Part shown: piece by piece, positions 6,509 through 15,164 of the stretch
How positions within the stretch are numbered: position 1 is the stretch's first letter
How the letters are laid out: each line of letters begins with the position of its first letter
IMG/VR virus record: IMGVR_UViG_3300030119_000582
Span: 1 to 37,023 of that record
Source: a virus
Strand: one strand, 5' to 3'
Length of the DNA: 37,023 nt
Notes under the pieces: model-generated
What the model was told of the DNA's origin: nothing
Seen by the model: only the letters and a program-made list of their open reading frames with translations
Databases searched by the model: none
Translations under genes and position numbers: made by a program

Positions 6509-8597
6509 TCATCGGTCCTGGTTGAGGTTGCGTTAATGCTTTGACCATCTCTCGATCACGCTCGGCGTTTGCTTTAATCGCAGCAGTGTCGATTTGCGTG
6601 TTGTACTTGGCTGCGATCTCAACGGCCCTGAGCTCAAAATTCATTTCAGTTTCGTCGCGTCGCCGGTCATCCTCTCTGACCATCTTTTCTCTTTCGAGCT
6701 CGAGCTCTGCCGCTTTCTTTTGGATGTTGGCTTGTATCTCTGACATCTGAACCTGAATAAGTTGCTCATTGATATCGGGCTTAGGCGGCTCCTGCGGAGC
6801 TTGTGGTTGATATTGAGCCGGGTCATTAAAAAACCGGGCCACATCTTTTATACCGCCGAGCTCCAGGGTCGATACCAAAGTGTTGTAATAATTCTGAGGG
6901 CTCACAATTGGATTGTCTGGCCCAAGTTGTTGTAAAAGTTTTTCTTGAATCTGATTTATTTGACCAAGAAGCGCGAGGCGTTCCTGGTTACCGCCCACGC
7001 CGAGTGCGACGTTGGTGACAACATCCATATTGGTGCTGAATTGATCGGGCTGCACTGGGATAAATTCGTTTCGTAAGCGCACTAACTTCGGTTGCTCCTG
7101 GTAGGTGTGTACCAGTTTCAAAACCCCTTTGTATAAACGCTTCATGCCATTCTCAGCAAAGATTCTTGCGACCATTTCTATGCGTTGTTGAGCGGCACTG
7201 ATCGTCTGCGTGACTGCTGCCAAGGTTGAGCTCTGCAATTGATCTGGGGATAGCCCAGCAGCTGCCTTTGAGATCCCTGTACGGTTTTCTCGGAGCTCAT
7301 CTAAGTATTGCAGCATGGGAAAGGCTTCCTTGCCTACGAACGGCAAATTGAACGGCTGCACGGCTCCAGCGTTGCGCATTCTAATTATGCCACCCGCTTC
7401 GACGTTCAAAACGTCCTCGAGGGACACCTGGCCCTCGACTACGCCAACTCTCGGATGCGTAGACATCGCCAAAGAGTCAAGGGAGCTCCTGAGCACTGCG
7501 CTTTTAATTCGCTGAATATCCATAGTGAGATCAGCAATGCTCAATCCAAAAAACGAATGCGGCTCGGGGTCCGGGTTAAAAAACGCAAAGGGAATGTCGT
7601 CGGCTGGCTCGTTCCTTAGAATTTCGTAACTCGGTCCTGCCGTGCAAATTTTGCGGAGCTCACTTACACCGTCACCGCTGGTATCGAGTTGCATATAGGC
7701 TTCGACATACAGGACGCGTCTCCTCGAGTCGTCGTCCTGGTAGTCCCGGTTTTCGCCTAGCGGTTCTCGTTGCCTGGCCTCTTGATTTTTCAAATCAAAA
7801 TCTTCGTCGGAAGTCGAAAGAGATAACATCTCCTCAAAGTCGTAACCCATCTCGACGAGCTCACTAACCGTCACCAACTTTCGATGCGCAACAATGTCAG
7901 CATCACTAAAACTTCGAGCGTAACGGTTAATTAAAAATTCTTCGGGCGGAACAGCTGCAACGACGACGCGACCGTTCATAGATCGCCGTGTTACCGTCAC
8001 CGAATGAATCGGAACACCCTCCTCGCTCATGCTTGTGTCGAGCCGGGTTACTTCTACGTTTTCATCTGAGTTGAGCGCGGCCAAACCTTCGTCAGTCAGC
8101 TGGTCCAGGTCTTCGCTTTCAATGCTTTCTGTTTCTCTCCAGTCATACTTTAGGACTCCGCAACCTTTTACCAATGCATCCTTGAATGTTTGATATAAGA
8201 TTTCGATATAACTTTGCTCCTGATCGTTCTCAAGAATGTAGTTCACGTAATCAGTCGCTTGCTTGGCCATCTTAATGTCTTCGGGCCCTCGAGGTGCGTA
8301 CTCGACGACTTTTTCTGATCCACAAAAAATTCTTATTAGGCTTGGCAGCATGGCTTGCACGGTGTCGCGCACATCCATCGTTTGCGCCTGGCTCCTGCCT
8401 TCTTGCTCATTTCCGAGCGGAGCGCCTTCGTAATAATCAGCAGCCTCTGCCCGGCGAGGACTCATGGTGTTGTCGATGAAATCAACGGCGTCCTCAATGG
8501 CGAGTCGGACCACGCTCTCTAAATTTTCATCGCCGCCTTGGTCCTCCATTGCGTCTTCTTCAAATTGATCGTCTTGTACGATTTCTAATTCGCTCAT
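6495..8597 (-). CDS. Portal protein
   Basis: A 700-aa portal of the large podovirus type. It starts with an acidic stretch, then 'RLAIEDAVDFIDNTMSPRRA' and 'YYEGAPLGNEQEGRSQAQTM', where the Arg-Ser run precedes 'VRDTVQAMLPSLIRIFCGSE'. This combination is common to portals paired with SU10-type capsids. The middle has 'ADLTMDIQRIKSAVLRSSLD', and the C-terminus is a long coiled coil ('QMSEIQANIQKKAAELELER') that would form the barrel. Twelve copies form the vertex through which TerL packages DNA. It overlaps the 1114-aa gene by 4 nt and lies upstream of the scaffold and capsid genes. Confidence 0.9.
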   Translation of the reverse strand: MSELEIVQDDQFEEDAMEDQGGDENLESVVRLAIEDAVDFIDNTMSPRRAEAADYYEGAPLGNEQEGRSQAQTMDVRDTVQAMLPSLIRIFCGSEKVVEYAPRGPEDIKMAKQATDYVNYILENDQEQSYIEILYQTFKDALVKGCGVLKYDWRETESIESEDLDQLTDEGLAALNSDENVEVTRLDTSMSEEGVPIHSVTVTRRSMNGRVVVAAVPPEEFLINRYARSFSDADIVAHRKLVTVSELVEMGYDFEEMLSLSTSDEDFDLKNQEARQREPLGENRDYQDDDSRRRVLYVEAYMQLDTSGDGVSELRKICTAGPSYEILRNEPADDIPFAFFNPDPEPHSFFGLSIADLTMDIQRIKSAVLRSSLDSLAMSTHPRVGVVEGQVSLEDVLNVEAGGIIRMRNAGAVQPFNLPFVGKEAFPMLQYLDELRENRTGISKAAAGLSPDQLQSSTLAAVTQTISAAQQRIEMVARIFAENGMKRLYKGVLKLVHTYQEQPKLVRLRNEFIPVQPDQFSTNMDVVTNVALGVGGNQERLALLGQINQIQEKLLQQLGPDNPIVSPQNYYNTLVSTLELGGIKDVARFFNDPAQYQPQAPQEPPKPDINEQLIQVQMSEIQANIQKKAAELELEREKMVREDDRRRDETEMNFELRAVEIAAKYNTQIDTAAIKANAERDREMVKALTQPQPGPMNGGQ

Positions 8598-11500
8598 AAT
8601 CCTGCTGCCGATAGTAATGAACTGCCAATTAGCCTTGCTCGATCAGGCAATTGATTTATGGCACGTTCTGGTGTTTGGAGAATGCGCGAGCGGTCATAAA
8701 TATTGCCTAGCGCATTAAGTAAGTTGGAATTATTAATTGCGTTGCCGATAGCGCGTTGTGCGTTCTCGGTATATTCCTGGCCAAGCGCACCAGGTTGAAA
8801 ATCCATTTGTGCTAATCGACGCGCTTGGTTTTCTCGTATTTGTGATGTAGGCGTATCAGTTAATAATGCTTCCATCAATGTGAAAGGCGCTTCGCTAATT
8901 GGCGCAATCAACGCCTGGCCAGCGTTAGCGGCTGCATCGAGAATGCCTTGGAATTTTTCTTGAGTATTTGGTTCGGTTGCAAGTTGACGCTGGACATTGA
9001 GCAACCCGGTATATGGCGCAGGCTCACTCGGTGGTGGCGGCACTGTAACCCCCATGCCACCATCTGGTGTATCAGATTGGAAAAATTGCGGTGCAGCTAA
9101 AGCAGTTGTTCCTGCCCCGCCAGCAATGCCAAGGGCTAGTCGCGGGTCGATTGCTCCTTGCTGACCTGGGCCAGGGCTTGTTCCGCTTCCCTGATCTCCC
9201 ATTCCAGCCTCGCGATAGAACTCTTCGAAACGCTCTCTTGCTGGTTTGAAGCCGTAAAAATCTTGTCGTTGTGCATCAAGATCGACTTCATCGTTCTCAA
9301 GTTGTTTAAGGTATTTTTCAGACGCTCGCTTGGACTTGACGTTGACGTCAAAGTACGAAGGGTTTGCGTTGGCAATCTGCGGGAATTCAGATCTAAGGGC
9401 GTTTCCAATTCGGTCGAAATTTTGGAATTGTTCACGAACATACCTATCGTAGTCTTGGGGTGAAATTGTAGCAAAACGCTCAGGATTTGCAAATTGTGGA
9501 ATATCTAAAATACGCATTCCGACAACGCTGTTTGCATCTCTAGGATCGACCACCATTGTGTAGCCAAGAAGATCGTTTTCTAGCAATCGATTTTCGATAT
9601 CTTTAATTAAAGGAGAGCCAGCTTGAACAGGATCTTTGAAATAAATTTCTGTGCCAACATTGAAAAGCCCAGGGTTTCTCTTGCCTAACCTATCTTCTCT
9701 TCGCGCAATGAAAAAACTATTTTGCTTATCTGCAACCGCCTGTTTTGTAGCAGCGTCTAGCACATCAACTGGCAGCATATCTTGCTTGCTAACGATGTCG
9801 ATATCCATTCCTGTCTCTTGATCACCCATAAAAGCGCTGCGAGTTGGCAATCCTTTTGTAGCTCTAATATCTGGGTCAGTTGCACCCGCTGCGAGAATTT
9901 CTTTTGCCGTGCGCTCGCTCTCTGCTGGAGTAGGAATAAAATCATTACCCTGGAATCTTTGGCTTTGCTCTCGACTTAAACCTAAAAACAAAGATTCAAC
10001 AGGATCAGCATCCATCATTGTCTCGAATGACCCGCCCTCTCCCTGAGTGCTGGTCCATCCTTTTTTAGTCCAGAGGTCTTTTTCAGCAAACCACTGCAAA
10101 GCCTGTACATCTCGAGGATCTAGTCCCAAGCCAGTTGCTGCATTAATCTTTGCTGTTGCATCAGCAATGACATCTTGGCCAAAGCCAAACTCAAGACTAT
10201 TTCTAAAATTTTCTGTGTCTACAATGTTTCCAGTTACGCCATTTTCTGCCATCGATGGAATGGGTTTTTGTCCTGCGTGTTTTCGCAAGTTACGCGCAGA
10301 CCAAACATCTATCGTTGCTTGTTCAGATCGTCCTGTAAGGTTGCCGCTGAAGTTTTTTGCTTTAGGAGCTCCTCCAGGTCTCAGCACTCGCCAACGGTCA
10401 GCAAGCGCAATCATTGCGTTATAAGAATTAATACCGTAGTTTTTTAGCTCGCCAGTTTCTGGATCTCGCTCAATTTGTTTTATGGTGTTGGCATTCGCTT
10501 GCAAATTCTTGCTTATGTTTTTTGCCTGATCTTCTAGTTGCAAATAATATGGATCTAACTCAGCTGCTTTTTTTGTTCGTCCAGCCGCCTTTTGATTCTC
10601 TAAATACGCAGCCGCTTCATCTTGCAATGCATAACGACGATCAAGCGCATCAGCAAAACCATTCATTAACTCATCAAAATCGCCTCGCGTGGCTCTCTGC
10701 AAAATATCTTGAGAAAATTTAAAATTAGTAGCGACCGGGGTGTTTGGGCTGGTAGCGCCAAGAATGTCTCCCATCATTTGACTGAAGCTGCCGTATTCGC
10801 TCCGCATTCTTGACTCGACGTTTTTATACCACCCAGCGTTATTCATTATCCGAGTTGCAGCAGGGTCACCCGCTCGGCTAAGTCGCTCTATTTCAATTAT
10901 TTCATTTGCAAGATTATCGCTAATTTTATTGAAAGCTGGCGAACCTGGCGTGATAAATTTGCCCTGTTTATTTTTGTTAAAACCATAAGGAATGTTTTTA
11001 GTTAAAAGTTTTAACTCGCCTTTATCGTTTTGTTGTATTCCTGTTATTTCTGGTTGAGCCCAATCGCTTTTCGGATGTCTTTTTTTAAAATCTCTCGCTA
11101 AATTGAACGCATCAATTTCTTTAATTTTTTTGCCTTTAATGCTAGACCGAATTTTTTCTTTTTCGTTTGCGCTGAGAGCGACTCGATTGGCTACGTTGCG
11201 TTGGCCTCGACCAATGCCAAGTTCGTCCGCTTCTGTTCGTTTTGCAATGTCGATTGATTCGCGTAACGCTTTTGAAGCCTGGTTCAGTAAACCAGCTTCG
11301 GCATCTTCTGGCTGCAAGGCAGCGGCTCCTAAAAGGCCAGTAGCAACAGGCGCTGCGCTGGCTAGAAGGTTTCTGCTTTCTGTTTTAGCTGGGTCAAATT
11401 CTGCGTTGATAGATCGCAACTGATTAGAATTAAAAAGAATATGACTATTGCTATTACCGTCTCCCTCAAAAATATTTTTGTAAGTTATCGAATCATAACC

Positions 11501-11938
11501 CTCGGACTTTACGAGGTCGCGAAGTTGATTTAGATATTTTTTGTTTTCTGAAAAACCAAGCGAAGGGGCTCCGCCTTTTTTTATTTGTATTTCGTCTTGC
11601 AAAGATAACAACTCTTCGCCGTATTTTTTTCCAATATCGGAATAAAAAAGAGATTCAGCAACATTAGAAGGATCATTCCAATCAGTGGCATCGCCAGTTT
11701 GCAAACTTTTTCCCAAGTTTGCTTTTAAGGGCATTATTTGTGCGCCCGTTACATCGGTCTTGCCACCTAATATCCCTTTTCGTAATGCTCGATCTGATGC
11801 TTGCTCAGGAGTTCCAACATGGAAACCAAAATCTCCACGCTTGAACTCATCAAAATCTGATCTTGTTCCATGATAAACATTTTCATCAAAACCCGATTTT
11901 TTTGCGCGAGCTAGTCGAGTAAGTAAAGGGATTGCCAT
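8594..11938 (-). CDS. Polyvalent protein with N-terminal ADP-ribosyltransferase-like domain
   Basis: An 1114-aa multidomain protein. Residues 20-184 resemble ADP-ribosyltransferase domains of phage polyvalent proteins (ART-PolyVal type): 'VYHGTRSDFDEF' (H23-G24-T25), 'FGFHVGTPEQASDRA', 'SEGYDSITYKN' and 'HILFNSNQLRSINAEFDP'. A hydrophobic Ala/Gly stretch follows (about 191-208). Residues 369-412 ('GWYKNVESRMRSEYGSF', then 'ILGATSPNTPVATN') and a 'RSEQATIDVWSARNLRK' segment look like another domain found in polyvalent proteins. The C-terminal 200 residues contain Gly/Ala- and Pro-rich, weakly hydrophobic stretches. It lies between TerL and portal, so it is probably packaged and delivered with the DNA. 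ART activity is inferred, not shown. Confidence 0.75.
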   Translation of the reverse strand: MAIPLLTRLARAKKSGFDENVYHGTRSDFDEFKRGDFGFHVGTPEQASDRALRKGILGGKTDVTGAQIMPLKANLGKSLQTGDATDWNDPSNVAESLFYSDIGKKYGEELLSLQDEIQIKKGGAPSLGFSENKKYLNQLRDLVKSEGYDSITYKNIFEGDGNSNSHILFNSNQLRSINAEFDPAKTESRNLLASAAPVATGLLGAAALQPEDAEAGLLNQASKALRESIDIAKRTEADELGIGRGQRNVANRVALSANEKEKIRSSIKGKKIKEIDAFNLARDFKKRHPKSDWAQPEITGIQQNDKGELKLLTKNIPYGFNKNKQGKFITPGSPAFNKISDNLANEIIEIERLSRAGDPAATRIMNNAGWYKNVESRMRSEYGSFSQMMGDILGATSPNTPVATNFKFSQDILQRATRGDFDELMNGFADALDRRYALQDEAAAYLENQKAAGRTKKAAELDPYYLQLEDQAKNISKNLQANANTIKQIERDPETGELKNYGINSYNAMIALADRWRVLRPGGAPKAKNFSGNLTGRSEQATIDVWSARNLRKHAGQKPIPSMAENGVTGNIVDTENFRNSLEFGFGQDVIADATAKINAATGLGLDPRDVQALQWFAEKDLWTKKGWTSTQGEGGSFETMMDADPVESLFLGLSREQSQRFQGNDFIPTPAESERTAKEILAAGATDPDIRATKGLPTRSAFMGDQETGMDIDIVSKQDMLPVDVLDAATKQAVADKQNSFFIARREDRLGKRNPGLFNVGTEIYFKDPVQAGSPLIKDIENRLLENDLLGYTMVVDPRDANSVVGMRILDIPQFANPERFATISPQDYDRYVREQFQNFDRIGNALRSEFPQIANANPSYFDVNVKSKRASEKYLKQLENDEVDLDAQRQDFYGFKPARERFEEFYREAGMGDQGSGTSPGPGQQGAIDPRLALGIAGGAGTTALAAPQFFQSDTPDGGMGVTVPPPPSEPAPYTGLLNVQRQLATEPNTQEKFQGILDAAANAGQALIAPISEAPFTLMEALLTDTPTSQIRENQARRLAQMDFQPGALGQEYTENAQRAIGNAINNSNLLNALGNIYDRSRILQTPERAINQLPDRARLIGSSLLSAAGL

Positions 11939-11941
11939 CGA

Positions 11942-12073
11942 TTACTTTTTCTTTTTTGCCTTGCGCTTTTTCTTCATGCCGCTTGCGTTAAGTATGATTG
12001 CGACGTCCACGGCTGCATCTCGAAGTCCTGCTGGACCGCGCTTATAAGGCTTGGGGTTTTCAGTCATTGCCAT
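11942..12073 (-). CDS. Tiny basic protein, 43 aa
   Basis: A 43-codon frame fills the gap between TerL and the 1114-aa gene. It starts 'MAMTENPKPYKRGPAGLRDA', has a short hydrophobic helix ('VDVAIILNA') and ends in a poly-Lys/Arg tail that closely resembles the tails of the plus-strand basic proteins at 15042-15892. A GGTGG sequence lies 7 nt before the ATG. The alternative start is the second Met, 2 codons in. The compact fit between neighbours and the biased composition support a real gene. Function is unknown; nucleic-acid or DNA-end binding is plausible. Confidence 0.65.
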   Translation of the reverse strand: MAMTENPKPYKRGPAGLRDAAVDVAIILNASGMKKKRKAKKKK

Positions 12074-12116
12074 GTAAGACCACCATATATGGGGTTAAAG
12101 GTAGTCTATTATTTTA

Positions 12117-13523
12117 TCAAACGATGGAGAGGTTGCGCCTCAAGGGTTGGTTCCAATCGCTTGTGAGTGATCCGCCGTGCATCACGGTTGCGCCCTCTAC
12201 GGCGAAGGTGAGGCACACCGCATCACCATGGTCTGGCGAATTGAGTCCGCGTCTTTTCATCTCATCCTTACTTTCAATTTGCAACTTGCCCGAGCTAGTG
12301 AATTTATACTTAACTGAGACCAACTCAGCGAGTAAATCATCGTCTTTCGGGATCGAACAATCTCTCGCTTCCAGGTAGGCTTTTAGCTTGAACCAGAGCT
12401 CCGCTCTAAGGTTTAAGTAAGTGGCCCTTAGTGCAGGAGCCTCGGCGGTGTTGATGCCAATAGCGGGCAGCCCAAGCTCCCTCAAGCGGTCACACACTCC
12501 GCCACCTACGCCAATGGAATCGATGCAAATTCGCTGGGGTTGCAGCCTGGGATGCAGACTCTCATATTCTGCAACCACTGCCCCTGCCAGCCTCATTAGG
12601 TCTAAATTTTTCCACGACGTCAGCGCGAGAATCTTCCGGCCCTGGCGCTTACACAACACGCTCTTAGCACTACCAAAACGCGCAACGTCCAGCCCCCAAA
12701 TTATAGGCTCGTCTTCTAAGATTTCAACTTCTCTGTTTTGCGCAGCTTCTACGAGCTCGAGGGGAATTGCGGTGTCGTCGTCTCTCGCCGGAAACTCGCC
12801 AAGCACCCGCACTCTAAATGCGTTGCTCTCTTCACCGTATCTTCTGGCCATTTCTTGTATGTAATCGTCAGACACTCTCGGACTGTCTGCGCAACTCACT
12901 TTTCGGGTCCACCAATCATTTGCCTGGCGATGATGCGTATCAAAGAAAAAACCTGAGCTTCGGGTTGGATTGCCCAGCAAGATCGTACAAGCGTTCTCGC
13001 CAGACATCGATCCAGCTGCGGCCTCAAAAACGGCCTCTGGAATCGCGGACGCCTCATCGCAAATCAATAGCACGTTCTCTGAGTGGACGCCCTGAAGCGC
13101 CTCGGGCGTTTCTGCGCGACTTGTTCGGCAGCTAATGAATGCCTCAGAGGGCGCTGCTTTGTGGCTCACACGGTCGCTCTTAACGTCTAAAATCTCTTTG
13201 AGTGGTGCTGGGAGCTCGTTGATCCAGCGCTTGAGCTCTGCAAACAATGCATCGAACAACTGAGCACTCGTTGGTGCCGTCACTACGATCTTGACCGGGT
13301 AGCGGGTGATCAAAAACCAGAGCATTGCCCAGGATGCCGTCGTACTTTTTCCGACCCCATGACCCGAGCGAATTGAGATTTTACGCTCGCCAGATTGGAT
13401 GGCGTTTAAAAGATCGGACTGCCAGGCGTCGGGCTCAGTCTTAAGCACCTGACGCACGAACGCCACCGGATCATGCCGGTAGCGCTTGAGAAAATCTTTG
13501 AAAGGGTTAGCTGCGTTCGACAA
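12117..13523 (-). CDS. terL: Terminase large subunit (TerL)
   Basis: A 468-aa packaging ATPase-nuclease. The ATPase domain has Walker A 'SGHGVGKST' (residues 53-61), an adenine/arginine-containing stretch 'VVTAPTSAQLF', Walker B 'VLLICDEAS' with D156/E157, and the coupling motif 'ILLGNPTR'. The C-terminal RNase H-like nuclease carries acidic residues in 'IIWGLDVARFG', 'ICIDSIGVGGGV' and 'NSPDHGDAV'. It starts at TTG (13521-13523), overlapping the recombinase stop by 17 nt, with only a weak AAGG upstream, so translation may depend on coupling. Its partner TerS is not adjacent but at 16947-17390. Confidence 0.92.
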   Translation of the reverse strand: MSNAANPFKDFLKRYRHDPVAFVRQVLKTEPDAWQSDLLNAIQSGERKISIRSGHGVGKSTTASWAMLWFLITRYPVKIVVTAPTSAQLFDALFAELKRWINELPAPLKEILDVKSDRVSHKAAPSEAFISCRTSRAETPEALQGVHSENVLLICDEASAIPEAVFEAAAGSMSGENACTILLGNPTRSSGFFFDTHHRQANDWWTRKVSCADSPRVSDDYIQEMARRYGEESNAFRVRVLGEFPARDDDTAIPLELVEAAQNREVEILEDEPIIWGLDVARFGSAKSVLCKRQGRKILALTSWKNLDLMRLAGAVVAEYESLHPRLQPQRICIDSIGVGGGVCDRLRELGLPAIGINTAEAPALRATYLNLRAELWFKLKAYLEARDCSIPKDDDLLAELVSVKYKFTSSGKLQIESKDEMKRRGLNSPDHGDAVCLTFAVEGATVMHGGSLTSDWNQPLRRNLSIV

Positions 13524-14187
13524 TGGCCTTCACGGTGTTGTGATTAATTTTGTAACTATACTCTTTCGAAATGCGATCAGCTACTGCCCGCAAAGAACTG
13601 CCAGGACCGCCCTTCTTAACCATGGATTTCATGCGCCACACGGCCTCATCTCTGCGCGGAAATAATGGGACTAACTTTGCATCTTGGCCTTCGCCCTCAA
13701 CTTTCATGGCCCAGGGCACTTTGCCGCCAATGTAACCGCCCTTCTTCGACTTGGCTTTTTTGCCGTTGGCCATTCGCATGCGAATGGTTCGCCTTTCGTG
13801 ACCTGCAAAGACTCCGAGGATCTCGAACATAAAGCGAGAGTAAAGATTGCTGTCATCCGTGACGTCGCCGTGGCCATTGATAATTAGCTTAACTCTTCTC
13901 TCCTTGAGCTCATGCACGGCGTTTAAGCAATCGCGCATATCCCTAGAGAAACGATCTAAAGCAGAGACGATAATCACATCGCTGTTGCGAAACACTTTAG
14001 GCGCAACGGCTGGTCGCTCCATAAAAGGCTTCACGCCAGATATGCCGCCGTCCTCGAGCCAGACGATTTTGTTGTCCGGCAACTGATTAGCTTTCGCAAC
14101 GCCCTCTATCATAGATTTTTGAGTTTCCAAAGAGGTGTTGTCGATCTGGTCTTCGGTGCTGACTCTTATGTAACCGTAGATTGTCAT
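13507..14187 (-). CDS. Serine recombinase (resolvase/invertase family)
   Basis: A 226-aa protein with the full N-terminal catalytic domain of small serine recombinases: 'YGYIRVSTEDQ' with the nucleophile at S10, 'VSALDRFSRDMRD' with conserved arginines, 'VKLIINGHGDV' and 'GVFAGHERRTIRMRMANGK'. A short 'recombinase'-type extension ('GGYIGGKVPWAMK') precedes a C-terminal helix-turn-helix-like end, 'LRAVADRISKEYSYKINHNT'. It is much shorter than large serine integrases (about 450-700 aa). It sits where TerS normally lies and shares 17 nt with terL. Possible roles are site-specific inversion or resolution, or phage integration. Confidence 0.88.
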   Translation of the reverse strand: MTIYGYIRVSTEDQIDNTSLETQKSMIEGVAKANQLPDNKIVWLEDGGISGVKPFMERPAVAPKVFRNSDVIIVSALDRFSRDMRDCLNAVHELKERRVKLIINGHGDVTDDSNLYSRFMFEILGVFAGHERRTIRMRMANGKKAKSKKGGYIGGKVPWAMKVEGEGQDAKLVPLFPRRDEAVWRMKSMVKKGGPGSSLRAVADRISKEYSYKINHNTVKAIVERS

Positions 14188-14206
14188 AATGATCCCCTTG
14201 ATGTAT

Positions 14207-14509
14207 TTATAAGCCGATTTGAATTCTGTTGGGCGCTTTTTGTTCGGCTTTAAAAGCCTTCCTCAATCCTTCTATCCTTTCGAAAACAGTCGAGACTGTT
14301 GCTTCATACCGTGCGGTCGCTTTTTCAGCGGACACTCGTCTTTCTGCCTCCTCGGTTAAGCTGGCAATTTGTGGCTCTATAGCCTGGTCGATAACAAATG
14401 CTCGCGCCTTGCGTTTCTGGTTAGCAATGGATTGGTCGGGCCAGTGTTGATCCACTGCCCATTTTGGGATTGAAAACTCGACTCTTACCGTTATCATTTC
14501 TTCGCTCAT
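14207..14509 (-). CDS. Unknown protein, 100 aa
   Basis: I do not recognise it. The N-terminus 'MSEEMITVRVEFSIPKWAVDQ' is followed by a helical, Ala/Glu/Arg-rich region ('LTEEAERRVSAEKATARYEA') likely to form a coiled coil. There are no Cys residues or membrane segments. Its ATG overlaps the stop of the LPD29-like gene (ATGA), and it ends 19 nt before the recombinase start, placing it among the first genes of the late transcript. Confidence 0.65.
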   Translation of the reverse strand: MSEEMITVRVEFSIPKWAVDQHWPDQSIANQKRKARAFVIDQAIEPQIASLTEEAERRVSAEKATARYEATVSTVFERIEGLRKAFKAEQKAPNRIQIGL

Positions 14510-14895
14510 GCGGCCGCTCCCGTGTAAACGTAGGGCTTTTTATAATCACCGAACTTAATGTCGGTGTAGTGAGCCAGGTGGAAATAGTCGGTCATACTGT
14601 CGCTGTGATCGAACCACTTAGGGCCTTTCATCGCGTCGTTGAGCTCAGAGAGAAAAGTCCCAGCCTCACCGAGCCACACGTTTCCCTTGGGGCCATGAGT
14701 GAACGAAAGAGTTTCGCCGGCGTACAGCGACTGTCCCTGGTGCAATGCATCTAGATCGAGGTCGCCGGACTTGAGCTTAACCACTAACGTGGAATAGTGA
14801 TTGATTGAGATAGTGCCTTTAACACCATATTTGTTGAGGACCGCTTTAATAGCCGGAGTGAGTTCTTTCTTTTCTTCCTGTGAAATATAAGCCAT
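14506..14895 (-). CDS. LPD29-like phage protein, 129 aa
   Basis: The start at 14895 is set by AAGGAG 7 nt upstream; the longer upstream frame runs through the promoter and is excluded. The sequence 'MAYISQEEKKELTPAIKAVL', then 'YGVKGTISINHYSTLVVKLK' and 'MTDYFHLAHYTDIKFGDYKK' matches a small protein found in many phages and plasmids, which I associate with the large polyvalent protein-associated domain LPD29. Its biochemical role is unknown. A good promoter lies directly upstream, so this is the first gene of the minus-strand late operon. Confidence 0.75.
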   Translation of the reverse strand: MAYISQEEKKELTPAIKAVLNKYGVKGTISINHYSTLVVKLKSGDLDLDALHQGQSLYAGETLSFTHGPKGNVWLGEAGTFLSELNDAMKGPKWFDHSDSMTDYFHLAHYTDIKFGDYKKPYVYTGAAA

Positions 14896-14935
14896 TTTGT
14901 TTCTCCTTTTTTTGTCTGCTTGTGAATATCCGACA

Positions 14936-14965
14936 AGTATACAGTTTTTTTGTATAAAGTGTAAA
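14936..14965 (-). promoter_or_regulatory. Sigma70-like promoter for the late minus-strand block
   Basis: On the minus strand, TTTACA (14960-14965) and TATACT (14936-14941) are separated by 18 nt. The predicted start is near 14929, giving a leader of about 34 nt that contains the AAGGAG of the 129-aa gene. The surrounding DNA is AT-rich and lies between divergent transcription units. Confidence 0.6.
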
Positions 14966-14980
14966 CAGATTGTTAACACT
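14958..14980. promoter_or_regulatory. Operator-like imperfect palindrome
   Basis: AGTGTAAAC and GTTAACACT flank a 5-nt spacer; 8 of 9 arm positions pair. It covers the -35 box of the minus-strand promoter, so a dimeric regulator bound here could block the late block. The phage-encoded binder, if any, is unknown; the Cro-like protein at 22453-22668 is one candidate. Confidence 0.45.
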
Positions 14981-15041
14981 TTTATTGAATTATTCGATTT
15001 TTTTTTAAAAAATGAGCACTTAAACAATGAGGAGCCAATCA

Positions 15042-15164
15042 ATGGACAAAAAAGGCCAAAAATCACAAAAAACATCCGGCAAAGGCACAAAAGAAAATAA
15101 AAATGCTGCCATGGTTGGCGGGATCACGGTATCAGGCAGCAAGCCCGGCTATCCGCCTAAGTAA
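15042..15164 (+). CDS. Tiny lysine-rich protein, 40 aa
   Basis: Forty residues: 'MDKKGQKSQKTSGKGTKENK', then a short non-polar part 'NAAMVGGITVSGSKPGYPPK'. GAGGAG lies 7 nt upstream of the ATG, and the stop overlaps the next ATG (TAATG at 15162-15166). It is the first of five small basic genes on the plus strand, divergent from the late operon. No family is recognised. A nucleic-acid-binding or head-internal role is guessed from charge only. Confidence 0.65.
   Translation: MDKKGQKSQKTSGKGTKENKNAAMVGGITVSGSKPGYPPK

Noticed and set aside
12074-12116. Hairpin with CCATATATGG between terL and the 43-aa gene
   Set aside because: The stem relies on a G-U pair, contains the ribosome binding site of the next gene, and lacks a T-run; too weak to call a terminator.
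14896-15090. N-terminal extension of the 129-aa protein to 194 aa
   Set aside because: The extension spans the promoter and AT-rich intergenic DNA; AAGGAG upstream of 14895 marks the real start.
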